Shown here piece by piece: positions 1 through 12,400 of a DNA stretch of 64,000 nucleotides; position 1 is the stretch's first letter; each line of letters opens with the position of its first letter. The stretch comes from Ailanthus altissimus (taxonomy: Eukaryota > Streptophyta > Magnoliopsida > Sapindales > Simaroubaceae): assembly GCA_946807835.1 (NCBI GenBank), contig OX327684.1, forward strand, positions 13,664,501 to 13,728,500, written 5' to 3'. The notes under the pieces were generated by a model. That model was not told where the DNA came from. It searched no databases and worked only from the letters and a program-made list of their open reading frames with translations. A program made the translations under genes and the position numbers.

Positions 1-3
1 ATA

Positions 4-205
4 GAATGAGCGTCGAATCGGTCATAGTGAAATGCTCTGCGAGCGTTGAACCAGTAACGGTGAAATGGAATAAGCGTCAAACCGGTCACGGTGAAATGCT
101 CCACGAACGTCGAACTAGGGATGGTGAAATGGAATAAGCACTGAACCGATCACGGTGAAATGCTCCACAAGCGTCAAACCAGTGATGGCAAAATACTCTG
201 CGAGA
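4..205. repeat. Tandem repeat, about 64-bp period
   Basis: Three consecutive units begin at 4, 68 and 132 with the phrase GAATAAGC or GAATGAGC. Each unit splits into two related halves of about 32 bp, each closing in GGTGAAATG or a close variant. The array decays after about 190 and is cut by the window edge, so its full length is unknown. It is GC-richer than the following 2.5 kb. It lies just downstream (in minus-strand sense) of a gypsy integrase relic and may belong to that element's 3' region. Confidence 0.75.
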
Positions 206-249
206 TATGGTGATGCCTCATTAAAAATACGGATATTCTTGTAATAATG

Positions 250-540
250 ATGTCGCGAGAACCTAAGATGGGGTATGATTTTTCATTTTAGGCGGTTCGG
301 GGTAAGTCCTCTGTGAAATAATTCGAGGGCGTTTGCGTGGGCGATTCATTTCGTGTTCTAGTCAATTTGCTCATGCTGGTAGGCTGCTGCTCGGATCTGA
401 GCCTGGTCTCTAAGCTGTTCGATTAAGTCTAGCCCTTTCTTTATCAGTTCATTGTTGATGGCTTTAGAAAATTTTAGCACTCGGCGAGTCAGGGTCCTAA
501 TTTCTAGGGGGATCACCACTTCACTACCCATACGAGGAAA
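250..540 (-). pseudogene. Ty3-gypsy pol relic, integrase C-terminal part
   Basis: Read on the minus strand from about 537, the frame gives a segment with GSEVVIPLEI followed by a Leu/Glu/Arg-rich helix ending in AAAYQHEQID. This layout is typical of the end of the integrase of Tat/Ogre-like gypsy elements, where a VIPVEI-type motif precedes a helical stretch and a Tyr/Gln-rich turn. Two in-frame stops follow (near 358 and 346), so the fragment is dead. No RT or RNaseH lies beside it within the window. The family call rests on motif recognition only. Confidence 0.6.
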
Positions 541-3305
541 GGACTATTTGGCATTAGGATAATGCTTTATGGCATACCTTTTTATGCTCATTGTCATGTT
601 CTATCTTTTTTTTAATCTTTTTATATATTTAATTATTCTTTTACTTATTGATAATTTTTATCTTACAAATATTTAACAATATATGTTCTAATATATAGTT
701 GAATAATGTTTAAAATAAATTTTACCTAATAAAATATATTTATATTATTTTATGTTCTTCAAATATGTAAAATAATATTTTATGATTAATGGAGTTTATT
801 CATATATGTGTTTGAGCATATATCGATGACCTCATAGTTATAAAGCATGTGGTCTATGTATTAGGCATATGATGCAAATACAGAAGGTATAAATCATAAG
901 TTCTATATAAATTAAATCTTATTTATAACTATTAATAGAAAAGGCAATTCATTATGTAATGTAAAGTTGTAATTTTTCTACTTTTTATGATTTACCTTGA
1001 TCATCGAAGTAAAGACTTCAAGCAGAAAAACTAGTATATATGATATATTGAACGGGACTACTTTGAATTTTATTTTAGTTAACTAAATTTTATTGATCTT
1101 AATTCAAAAAAACTTTAATAAACTTCATTGACCTTAATCCTAAGTAACTAATGAACTTACATTCATGTATTGTATCTTTTGAGTTATCACAGAGTGAAAT
1201 TTATATAAATGGTCAAAATCTCAACACCTTGAAGATATAATTTTATAGGTTGTAGGAACATATATTTGAAAGAAAGAATATACTTAGTGATGTTCACCTA
1301 AACCGTTTTTAGTGTTTGATTATTTAAATTTATGGTCACGAATTATTTAATAAATTATTGATTGAATACTAATATTTATTTGTAAATTTATTTACAAATA
1401 TAGACATATTAAAAAAGATAATTAGAGTATTAAGTGACTTAGAAGTAAATAAGTAATTAAAGAGGTGATACATTTTTTTATAGCTTAACTTTAATCATGG
1501 ATATTAGTTAGAGGTTTAATTAAGTGGATATTATTGATTTAAGACCAAGCCTAATTTAATTAAAAATATTTTTAATTAAAATAACTTCTTATTCATCTTA
1601 CATGGGTTACTAAAGTATGCTTTTGGCTTTTAATAAAATAGTTTGATGTTAACTTAAAAGAATTAGTGAGTCATGAAATAATTGAGATTAGGTCTTTTAA
1701 GTTAGAGTTATGAATTTATAGGTCTTACAGTCTTCTGTTAACTCAAATTTTAATCAAACTCTAAATTCCTAATTCTAATTAAACTAAAAATCCCTAAGAG
1801 AGATACCTGTATATATATGGGAGGTATAGGATAGTAAAAAGACATAATAAGAATAATTTTTTTATGTATTCTTATGTGAAAAAGAGAATTAGATTACTCT
1901 TCTTCTCTCAATACCAAGTGTGGGTGAGTTTGAAGATAAAAAGGAATCCATGTGCCCACACGCATAAGTTTTAAGATTAAAGGAGATCTATATGTCTACA
2001 TGCATAAGTTTGAAAATTAAGAATATTGTAATTGAAGATAGATGATAATAATGAAACTTATAATTATTTCATTCAAGATTTATTAGATGAACAATTACGG
2101 TAATTCTCTATTCTTATATATATAATTATAAACAAAATAATTTGACTTCCGCATGCGTTTATTATATTAAACGATTGAAATTTTATTTTTTCTTATTATC
2201 ATTAGTATTTCTTTTAATTTTTGTATTTGCATTAAAAAATATATTTATTTTTGTAGATCAAGAAACTTAGAGCTTTATAAATTAAAAAATAACCTTCCAA
2301 TAATGTTTTGTATAATGATTTTAAAATTTTATTCTGTAAAATTAATGCAAACTATATTATTTTTTAGAGATAATTTATTTGAATAAAAAAACTTAATTAT
2401 TAATTTATTTATTTTAATGATTCATAACAATTGCCCAAAAAACACTTATAATTTATTTTGACCTCATGTGCGCCTAAAATGTTATTTTTTTAAATGTTTA
2501 AAAAAATATTTTCCGAATACATTTTATATAGTTGTTATTTTATTTTATTTTATCAAAGACAAATTGCTCATTTAAACTATCAAATAGTGGTATATTTATA
2601 TAGTTAGAACACAAAATTTGTATTCCTATCATATCACTTATCAAGTTATTAAGATAATTATTGACTTCTTAATTTTATAAATATGGTAATTATATATTAC
2701 CAATCAATAATAATTATATGTTACATCAATTATAACATAATCTTTATCTCTTAATTATGTAAATATAATATTACTCTAAATTATTTATTTTGACTTTATT
2801 TATGACTAAAAAATTGTTTCTAAATCCAACATCCAAATGCATTTTACATATAGTTTCTTTTACTTTGCAAAACGAAAACTGCTTCTGTAAATTATGCGAA
2901 AATGTTCATAAAACTAAACAAGAAATTATTTGAATAATCCTCAAATGATTAATCTATTGTTTTTTAAATTATTAAAAAAGAAGAAGAAGAAATTATCAAA
3001 TTTGTCGATGTCATTGACTCAGTCCACGTGGCACTTCGATTTGTGTTAAATAATTTGGTATGGGTTGATTAAAATTTGAGGATTCACTCCAAAAGTTGAC
3101 TAGTAATGCAAATCAAACTGCTTCAAGTTTTTCGAGAAGTGAAAATTAATAGGAAGTGGAAAATTTTAGAAATTACCCCATTTTATTGAGTATTTGTTTA
3201 GCTGAACATGAAAATTTTAAATTTTTATAGTTAAAATACATTAAATCTAGACAAATGATCGACCATAATATTTTTAACTCATTTTTTTATCATTGATTGT
3301 GATGT
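541..3305. other. AT-rich noncoding stretch, no gene seen
   Basis: No reading frame or RNA gene is recognisable. The stretch is very AT-rich. Part of it (about 1250-2200) has a layout reminiscent of an LTR: a pyrimidine-rich TCTTCTTCTCTC block near 1898 and CTTCCGCATGCG near 2147, which resembles the LTR-end phrase of the copia families further right. I could not define TG/CA ends or a target duplication, so no element is called. Confidence 0.5.
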
Positions 3306-4700
3306 TGAATTCTTAAAGGAGAAGTATCCATCTAATTAACCTTGGCTTAGCATCCTTCTTCGAAAGAAGATACTTCAAAACCGTATGATCGCTAAATACA
3401 ACAATAGGCGAACCAACAAGATAAGATCTAAATTTTTTCAAAGCAAATATTACTGCAAGTAATTATTTTTCAGTTGTGGAATAATTCATTTGAGCACTAT
3501 CAAGTGTTTTACTTGTATAGTATATGATGTGGGGTTTCTTATATTTTCTTTGCCCTAAAACAGCTCTAATTGCATAATCACTAGCATCACACATAATTTC
3601 AAAAGGTAAAGACCAATCAGGAGATTGAATAATAGGAGCAGAAGTTAACATGCTTTTAAGTTTATCAAATGCTTCTTGACAAGCCGTGGTCCATTCAAAA
3701 ATAGTGTCTTTTGACAAAAGATTACACAATGGTCTAGATATGGCACTAAAATCTTTAATGAACATTCTATAAAAATCAGCATATCCTAAAAATGACCGAA
3801 TATATTTTACACACGTGGAAGAAGGAAGATTGGTGATCAAATCAATTTTGGCTTTATCCACTTCTATACCTTTAGAAGAAACAATATGACATAGCACAAT
3901 ACCATGATCAACCATAAAATGGCATTTTCCCTAATTAAGCACAAGATTCTTTTCTTTGCATCTAATAAGAACTTTCTGTAAATTTGATAAGCAATCATCA
4001 AATGAATTACTAAAAATACTAAGCATGCATCTTTGAAATATGGCAGGTGCATTGCATTAACAAAAATGCATTCTTTTGTATGCAAATTTTTTAAAAGGGC
4101 ATGTAAAAGTATTTTTTTCTTGATCCTCAAGTGCAATTTTAATTTAGTTGTACCCAGAATACCCATCTAAGAAACAATAAAATTCATGCCCAGCTACTTT
4201 TTCTAAAATTTGATCCATGAAAGGCAGAAGGAATTGATCTTTCCTAGTCATCGAATTTAGCTTCCTATAGTCAATGCACATGCACCAACTAGCGTTTTAG
4301 TTGGAATTAATTCATTGTTTTCACTTTTTACTACAGTTACTCTAGATTTCTTAGGTACAACTTGAGTAGGACTTACCTATTTGCTGTCAGAAATATGATA
4401 GATGATTCCTACGTCTAAAAGTTTAAGGATCTCATTTTTTACCACTTTGTTCATGTTAGGATTAAGCCTTCGTTGCATCTCTCTAAAAGGTTTGGCATTA
4501 TCCTCTAAATAAATCTTATGTGTGCATATTAAAGGGTTAATTCTTTTAATATCAGCAATGGTCTATCCTAATGCATTTTTATGCAATTTCAAAGTGTCAA
4601 GTAACTTACTTTCTTGGAGTGAATTCAACATAGACGAGATGATTACAAGGAAAGTTTCATTTTCACCTAAAAATGAATACTTGAGATGAGATGGCAATGG
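3306..4700 (-). pseudogene. Reverse transcriptase and partial RNase H of Athila copy 1
   Basis: Minus-strand translation gives the gypsy RT thumb/connection and early RNaseH (MCDASDYAIRAVLGQ, YTSKTLDSAQMNYSTTEK). The palm segment is damaged: at about 4016-4020 the frame runs from CMLSIFS directly into NSFDDCL. Compared with the copy at 35941-38049 this is an in-frame loss of 18 codons, and the lost codons include the catalytic FMDD box. A TAG also lies at about 3930-3932 after VLN, at the same site as in the other copy. The frame is broken again upstream (toward 4700). This cannot encode an active polymerase. Confidence 0.8.
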
Positions 4701-4804
4701 CTTCAAATAAAGTTTTACGGTTGCACATTTGATGGCAATAGAATACTCGTATTTGGTGGTAATTCCTTAAATATTAGTCTCCACTTGTTTATTCCAAAAA
4801 CCTA

Positions 4805-5340
4805 TTAACAAGAACGAGTTTCAGAATTATTTTTCATTTCATAATCATTTGCAAAAGAATAGACGTGAAATTCATCATGTACAAGCTCTTCGATTAGGTT
4901 AACTTCATGCACAGTATCATCATCATCCATAAATTGCTTGGAAATATTAAACACATTCAATTCACAAGTCATATTACCAAAAGATAACTTCAAAAGACCA
5001 TTTCTACAATTAATCAAAGCATTAGAAGTTGCAAGAAATGGATGACCTAGAATGACTGGAATTTGAGCATTCAAGTTTAAAACAATATCCAAAATAATGA
5101 AATCAACAAGAAAATAAAATTTATCAATTTGAACAAGCACATCTTCCACTACTCCTTTTGGAACTTTCACATTTCTATCAGCAAGTTGAAGAGTGATTGG
5201 AGTAGGTTTGAGCTCACCAAGTCCTAATTGCTTATAAACAGTGTAAGACAAAAGATTAATGGTTGGACATTCAGGATCCTTGTATTTTAGAGGAGTGTTT
5301 TGTTGAATGATTGAACTTACACTTTTGGTCAGAATTGTTT
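4805..5340 (-). pseudogene. Retroviral-type aspartic protease region of Athila copy 1
   Basis: The 148-codon frame from 5251 down to 4805 carries the protease flap and C-terminal half, with the LQLADR, GVVEDVLVQIDKFYF and INCRNGL segments shared with the other Athila-type copy. Just upstream, CPTI joins directly to NLLSYTVY near 5250-5262. Relative to the sister copy this is an in-frame loss of 20 codons that includes the DLGAS active-site motif. The remaining protease fold therefore lacks its catalytic Asp. Upstream frame runs on into the gag-pol linker (about 5354-5695) with disruptions. Confidence 0.75.
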
Positions 5341-5341
5341 T

Positions 5342-7017
5342 TTCTTCCGAACATTAAGTTTTCTTTTGACCGTGCACAAATCTTTCAAAAATTTGTAGGA
5401 CTTGTTTTATTGCATCCAATAAAAGGATATTTATTTTGAATTGCTTGAAAAGTTCATAAATGTTAGAATTTAGGTTCAACTTTTCAATGGGTTTCAATCT
5501 TTGAGGAAATGGGGCAGGAATTGGACACTCTTCTATCTCAAAAGGATTTAACTCTTTTTTCTTCTCATTTTCCACTCCAGGTGGTTTAGGTTCATTTTTT
5601 TTAAAGAGTTTTATCAATAATCTTACCACTACGATGTGTTGTGATGGCATTAATATTTTCATGTGATTTTTCTTTTTCACAAGATTCATTGACATTGAAT
5701 TGACTCACGGGATTAGGTTTAAGTTGAGAAGGAAACTTACCTTTTTTTTATTTTGCACAAAAGATGTCAGATTGGAAAGTGTACTCTTGATCTCATTAAT
5801 GGCCCCTGAAGTTTGATCATTAAATCTTGATTGCTCACGCATGAATGCTTGCAACGTCTCCTCAAGGATTTTTATGTTTGGTGAGTGATACGGAGGAGGA
5901 TTTAAAGGCTTTTGATGAGGTTGTGTTTGAGTATTGTTATCATTTCTCTAACTGAAATTTGGATGGTTTCTCCAAATTAGGTTATAGGTGTTGGAGTACT
6001 AAGATGAAAAAGTTTTTGAGTATAGTTTGTGGCATTCACTTGCTCATGTATGGCTTCCTTAAAGATTGGAATGTTTGGACACTCATTTGTGGGATGACCA
6101 ACAATATCACAAATACCACAAACTTCTTTGGTAAGAATGGATTTGGTTTCCTTTAGTTTCCTCTTTTCCATGGCTTCTACTTTCCTAGTCAAACTAGTTA
6201 CCCTAGCACTTAGATCATGTTCTTGACTCAATTGATATTTTCCTCCACTAGAACTTGCAAGATTAGATCTAATTGAATTGGTAGAACTAGTGACTTGCCA
6301 ATTTCAAAAATTTTCTGATAAATGATCTAAATAATCAAATGCCTCATCTGGGTCTTTGTCTAAAAATTTACCATTACACATGGTTTCAATGAATTATTTT
6401 GTCTCGAAATTTAAACAATCATAGAAAAAACTAATTGTTCTCCATTTTTCAAAACCATGATGTGGGCAAAAATTTAACAAATCTTTAAATCTTTCCTTTT
6501 GAGAAAAATTTTGAATTTCTCTTTTCAAAGCATTAGTTTTATGTGGTGGAAATTTTTTTTTTAAAATTCACGTTGTATTTCTTGCCAAGTATTTATTGAC
6601 CTTGGTCTTAAAAAATTAAGCCAAGTTTTTGCCTTATCTTTCAAAGAGAACAGAAACAACTTAAGCCTAATTATTTCTTCACTACATCTTGGTCATTAAA
6701 TATACTACAAACTTCCTCAAATTCTTTTAAATGAAATATGAACTTTTCGATTCTAAGCCATAAAAATTTAGAATTAAAGGAATCATTCTAGGCTTAAATA
6801 TAAAATTATTGGTATTTAAAGGAAAAATGAAGTATAAGGTTGTAGAGTTGCGAGGAGATTGCAAGTATTTACGCATGGTTTGGATATATGCATTATCATG
6901 ATCTTCGTGAACACTTTCATTATTGGCCATGGTTTGTGATGTGTTTGATGAAAAATGAAAAGATGATAAAAAATTAAACAAATTATCAAAGGGAGTTTTA
7001 GAAGTACCTTTCACCAA
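5342..7017 (-). pseudogene. Gag and gag-pol linker of Athila copy 1
   Basis: Discontinuous minus-strand frames match the gag of the copy at 38146-39297. A CCHC zinc knuckle of spacing C-x2-C-x4-H-x4-C is intact (about 6100-6135, starting CGIC and ending NEC). The capsid region, 6240-6720, is recognisable but split by stops and a poly-T run near 6550. The most N-terminal piece is 6727-7017. The linker piece at 5354-5695 is lysine and proline rich. Gag would bind element RNA and form particles in an intact copy; this one is broken in several places. Confidence 0.7.
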
Positions 7018-7440
7018 TGGAAGGGACTTAGGATCTCGAAACCATATATTAATACAAGAAGAGAAAACAAAATATAATATCTAATGCTAGAAACAAAAGA
7101 AGTAAAGAAAAGAAAAAATAAAATAAAATAAGATAGAGCAAATTAGGTGATAAAGCCAACCATAAAATAAAAGTTAGAAGAATAATAAAAAGTTAGATTA
7201 GATAAAAGTTAGAGGAATAATAAAATGTTAGATCAATAAATGTTAGATTAGAACAATGTTAGTAAAAATAAAATAAAATAAATTAGGTGGTCAAACCAAC
7301 CATAGTCAAATAAAGATAACAAAATAAAGAATACTAAAGTAAAGAAAGATAGGAGGCTTAGTCTTCCATAAAAAGAATTTTTTTTAATAATTATTAAATA
7401 TCTTAGTTAATTTCACTCTTCGGCAACGGTACTAAAAACT
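7018..7440 (-). other. Untranslated leader of Athila copy 1 with hairpin motifs and decayed primer site
   Basis: A-rich leader between gag and the 5' LTR. It contains two copies of a short inverted motif of the form GGTGGT-loop-ACCAACC (7144-7160, 7284-7300) and a third related one (GGAGGC...GTCTTCC, 7351-7368). The same motif recurs six times in the leader of the other Athila-type element. A degenerate primer binding site, CGGCAACGGTACTA on the plus strand at 7421-7434, corresponds to the intact site at 40041-40057. Confidence 0.6.
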
Positions 7441-8605
7441 TACTACAACTTAAATATTGTATTACCCAAGTGTAGATTGTCTTAATTATAGTATTTACTC
7501 GTGAGTCCGAGTGTCGTATCCACAGAGAGTGATCACTAAGAGCAAAGGTTACTTTTGTCAATGTCCAAGAGTAATGAAGTCTTGTACCCAAAGACGAAGA
7601 ATAATGATTGATTTTAAAAGAAAAAATTACCAAGTGTAAATTAAGAAATCAATTTAGAAGAACACTAAGGTATTAGAGATCCATACTTACTTGAGTTGTA
7701 GTAAGGTTCTTTTGATCCTTTCACTCACTTGAAAAATAATTTCAATTGATAAAGAACATCATTTGTAAAAAAATATTGTTGATATGTAAAAGATCTTTCC
7801 AAGCATTCTTTGTGCTCTTAGTCTACAAAGAATTAAGGATTCAAACAAACCAAAATAACTTTCAAAAATTATGAATCAAATCATTGAACACAACCATGAA
7901 ATACAAGAGTAAGATCAAAGTGACAAAACTACACCTCCATTAAGTGTTTCACTTTTAACCTTAGTTATGAATTAGAACAACATAACTTAGAAAAATAGAA
8001 TACAAATGAAAAATGAACTAAAAATTATAAAATGACAGAAAATATCCCCCTTTCAATTAAGAGAGTTCTTAAATAGGCAAATTTATGGGTACTATTTAGA
8101 TGTGACCAAACATTCAATATTTTGATTACCAATCTTTCTACTGAATTTGTAATACTCGTTTGACTAGTAAGATGGCCGAATCGAACTTTCTGCTGAACTA
8201 ACAATTTGTAGGTGATTGAAATATCTTTCTGTGGTTTCTTAATTCATGTCAATTGAGTTCTTATTTTGTGAGATACGGTCCAAATACTAAAGTCTGCTTG
8301 GACTGAGCCTGCATTGCAAATAGGTCAAAGTCATTTTTCACCATCTAAACGTTCGAATTACAAATTATGTGTGAAATTCAATTTTGTTGTACATGCAATC
8401 AACTTGTCACAGGTTTAAGAATTACTTCAATTGAATTTTTAAGTAGAAAGTTATAATCAATTTGCCAAACCTACATTAAAAATAGATAAAAAATTAATTA
8501 AATATAATACTGAAAACATACTCAAATTAAGAAAGTTAATAACACTAATTGTGCAAAATGATACTAAAGAATCCTTATCAAATATATAATTTTAAGTGTT
8601 TATCA
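7440..8605 (-). repeat. 5' LTR of Athila copy 1
   Basis: The segment starts next to the decayed primer site and ends at GTGTTTATCA (8605), parallel to GTGTTCATCA closing the LTRs of the copy at 29301-41620. Both LTR families share the phrase TTGTGAGATACGGTCCAAATAC (8268 here; 30509 and 41273 there) and a cap-side phrase resembling TGTCGTATCCACAGAG. Overall identity is modest, so the two are related families rather than recent sisters. The left end is approximate. Confidence 0.6.
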
Positions 8606-9466
8606 ATACACATAAAACTATGCTTTGAGTCTTTAACCTTAAATCAATAAGAGCCCTTTAAAATTATAAATATTGTCCATAGCTACCCTTTAAATCTCTA
8701 ATTTGTTACAAGTAACACATGATTCAAAACATGTTTAAAGTAAATCACTAACTAACCCAATAATATTATACAACAGCCAACGCAAGATGACCCCTTACAA
8801 TAATTTTGAATCAAGACACCAGATAACAGTATTACAGGCTACAGCTATGAACAACTGGAAATGTCCTTAAGCATCCACGTTGTTTCATATTGTGATGTTA
8901 TTCACGTTTAGCCACTATTGTGATAATTAAAGATATAATAGACTCATTATAATCAAGTCATTTAGTTTTTGCATAAGTCAAGTCTCAACTTAGTGCTTTC
9001 TAAGTCACATTTCATATTTTTTATGGCTTACTACTTTCGTTTACCTTTTATTTTTTCAAAATAAAATTGTTACTTTATTTTCAATGACTTCCTCTCAATT
9101 GAAAGTCAGCCCACTCAATAGCAACAACTATATTGAATCAACAAATTTTTAGCAACAGTTTGTCGACTTGAAGTTACAAAAAACTGTTCCAAAATTTTGG
9201 ATTTCCTAATTCTAATATAGAGACAAAATTTGCTTGACCTATTCCTCAGAAGTGATATCTGCTAAACTAAACAACAACAGCTATCGGATCTCTGTTTTAC
9301 AAGAATTAATTCCATGAGACTAAATAATATATCGTACAAAGCAATTGATAGAAGAAACAGAGGGAAAAATCTTATATCTTTGTCGTAACTGCATATGGCA
9401 TCGAAGGGGGGAGGTAAGAGGGGATTCCTCTTCATTGTATTCAAGTCTTCCACTTCTTCCTCGACT
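8606..9466. other. Intergenic DNA and probable 3' untranslated sequence of the NOC2-type gene
   Basis: No gene, repeat or RNA recognised. The part close to 9466 probably holds the 3' untranslated region of the adjacent minus-strand gene; the rest is AT-rich spacer between it and the LTR. Confidence 0.4.
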
Positions 9467-12400
9467 TCAACTTCCATTATCAACAGACTGGTCTACTTTT
9501 CTTTTTATCTGGTACTTTTCATCATTAGTGTGTACATCTACTATGTCTGAGCACTGTTTCCCCCTTTTCCTTTTTAGTTTCTTCTGCACCAGGAAACTGC
9601 AGCACACATCATTATGAAATATGGTTACCTTGCACTAATGTCCAATTATGTCAATAAACCATATCATCAGGCAGAAACTCAAATTCATTTGAAGTAGACA
9701 GTACGAGAGTCCTACAACCTTCATACCACTAAAATTACTGTGGATGCTAGCAACAAGTAGAATAACACAGATGATCTACCAATTCCAAGATAAAAGACTA
9801 CCCTAGACCTAACTTGGTAATAACTGGCATTTTACATCTGGTTTGGGCAACAAAATCAAACTCAAATTGGGGATTGTAAGAATCATATCATCAATCCTGA
9901 AATTATTTCATGTTAAGCTAGCTATTGGATCCTAAATCTATAATATCTATCACAACCTGACATTCAAAATAATGAAATATTTATATTAATAAGTTAGGAG
10001 TATTATAAAAGCTGCATGAGATAGCAGCAAGAAGCTTAAAATATGCTTGTCATCACTCAAAATTCATCTCTACTTCAGCTGGTCCCAGCCACACGTGTCG
10101 CACTGCTTAGACATTCACTAGATTGTCCTCAGGCTTAGCATCAAAAGGTACTATTCCATCGATTTCTTGATTTATTCAAACCAAGATGCAGTACAGGTGA
10201 TTAACAAAGCTAAATAAAGGTAAAATGGTCTGTACCTTATCTTTTCATTCATAATGACACTCCTAGAAGCTGCTTTTTCCATTATACTTCTGTAGTATTG
10301 TGTAAATGGAGTATTGCCACTGCACTTCTCAAGCTGGGATGGAAAATTAATCAGTGACAGAATTTTAAATTTATCTAATCCAAAAATATATCTTTAACAC
10401 AAGCAAATAAACCTGAAGAAATGCTTCAACTGATTGCTGATCTTTTGGTGAAAAGGCCACCTCGTCTCTCTTCTTTTGCACGAACTCAATGTTCTGCTCC
10501 ACCTACAGTCACAGTGGAAGGTGTCATAGACAACGTTCTCATAATCAGTTGTCAGTATGTAATCATGAAACATTGTTCTCCCTATTCTTCCAGACTTTAG
10601 TGGTAATCAAAAGAAGTGTAGTCCATTTGCTGAATAATAGGGTAATCAAATTAGAATAAACATCACAACCTATTTGGCAACTAAACATATCCAATCTTCA
10701 GGTCATGCACAGGGGTGGGCTGCAGTGGAGTTTGGTTAATTTTTCCTGTTGCCAACAACAATGGCACTTCAGGCTTGATTCATCTTTTTGATTAGACCCA
10801 TTCAATTAATCCAAGCCTCAACTTCTTTAGAATTCCCAATAAATGGACTGATTTTACTTTTTACAGTATAGGTTTCCAAGGTGGATAAGAGCCTGAATGC
10901 TTAGATCAGATGCTTTCCAGCACACATTATGATTAACTTAATAATATTATGTTAGGAGATCAAAGCCAGTGCTGCACTAGAGCATTGTAATATCTGTCAC
11001 ATAGGGCTTTCAGATCAACCATCAGATTACCACTCCTCACACAATGCATAATTACGTTATTTTCTTACTCTTTTAGTACCTAGTACAGAAATGTTTTAAC
11101 TATCAATTAGGAGCAAGCTGTTAGGCAGTTTTTGTTCCAAGATGTGGAAATACTGAGTTCTTTGTTAAGGTGAGGAGTCTAAGAGAACAATAAATTCTTT
11201 CATGAGAACTACCAGATCAATGAAACGCTTCACCACTCGACAGAAATTCTCAATAGAAGTTTTCTCTTGAAACTTCCTAAGGCGGATGAGTGGAATAGTT
11301 GCCAGCTCAGGGAAAGATATGTGGTAGCTCCACTGAGCAAAGTGCACTGCAAGCAGTTCAATGGCAGAAAAAACACACTCTTCTTGGAATTTTTGGGATT
11401 TCAACCAATGTTTTGGCAGCTGCACCGTAAAAATATCCAATATTAGTTAAACCAAAAATACAGGATAGTTATGCCAGATAAAACTATGGATTTCATCGAA
11501 GAGCTGGCAAACTATGAAACAGAAATCAGTAAATAAAAGAAAGAAAACTAATAACCAAAATCTAGACGCTGATGCTATTTACGCAATATAAGCAAATCTG
11601 AGAGAATATATCAGCAGTCAAATTAACTGTACAAGAGGAAGATTACTGATTTTTAACCTTTACTGCAGAAGAAAAGTTGAAGTCCTTCCCAGGTTTCCCA
11701 CCCTCCCTGCCTATTTTATATTCCAAAACATCCAACACCAATGATGTAACAGGGATGAAAATCCCACTAGAAGTTGAGAGATGATTCAAACACTCAATGC
11801 ATTTGCGTCTTAAAGGCAAATATCTTGGTCCCGGAAATAGTATAGCCACTCCATTTATAATCTGAATGACGGTATAAAGCAATGGCTGAAGATCATAATC
11901 ATGTACGTTGTGTGATATAAATGTAACCCAGAGATCAATGCAGTTAGTATATTGCCAACTGCAAATCTTCTTAACTGCTTCCTGCTCATAAGCAATACAA
12001 ACAGAAAATGATAAAAGCATTCTCTGCATTGCAAGAGGTCAAAATAAGCTAGACCCATTGGAACTAACTAATCAGCAATAATATAATGTCTAAATTCAAC
12101 AAAATTAGGAAATTAAGAAAATATGCTCACTTCGTACCTTCTTCTTTGTTTGTAGACCCGACTGAATTATCATAGCAAGTTTCTGAACAGAAATCATCGC
12201 CTTGTTTGATGATTTCTGCAGATCTTGGGAGCATATGTCAACAAATGAGTTCCTCAGAAATTGGATATGTTTATATAAACATGGCTCTACAAATTTGCAG
12301 CAACCAATGAAGGCTTTATACATTTTAATTAAGCACATATCGAAGCAATCTGAGCTAAACACACAAGCCACATCTTGTAAGATGAGAAAGGAGTGACACG

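Larger units (their letters stand above)
3306..8605 (-). mobile_element. Degenerate Athila-type Ty3-gypsy element (copy 1), 3'-truncated
   Basis: Reading right to left on the minus strand there are a 5' LTR (about 7440-8605), a mutated primer binding site near 7420-7433, a leader with hairpin motifs, gag with an intact CCHC knuckle, protease, RT and the start of RNaseH. Homology stops near 3306; integrase, any accessory genes and the 3' LTR are missing. It shares gene order, protein sequence and leader motifs with the more complete element at 29301-41620 but is far more decayed, with many stops and several deletions. LTR boundaries are approximate because the terminal TG is not clear. Confidence 0.8.

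Noticed and set aside
9345..9617. 90-codon plus-strand open frame
   Set aside because: It is antisense to the probable last exon of the NOC2-type gene and resembles no protein family.
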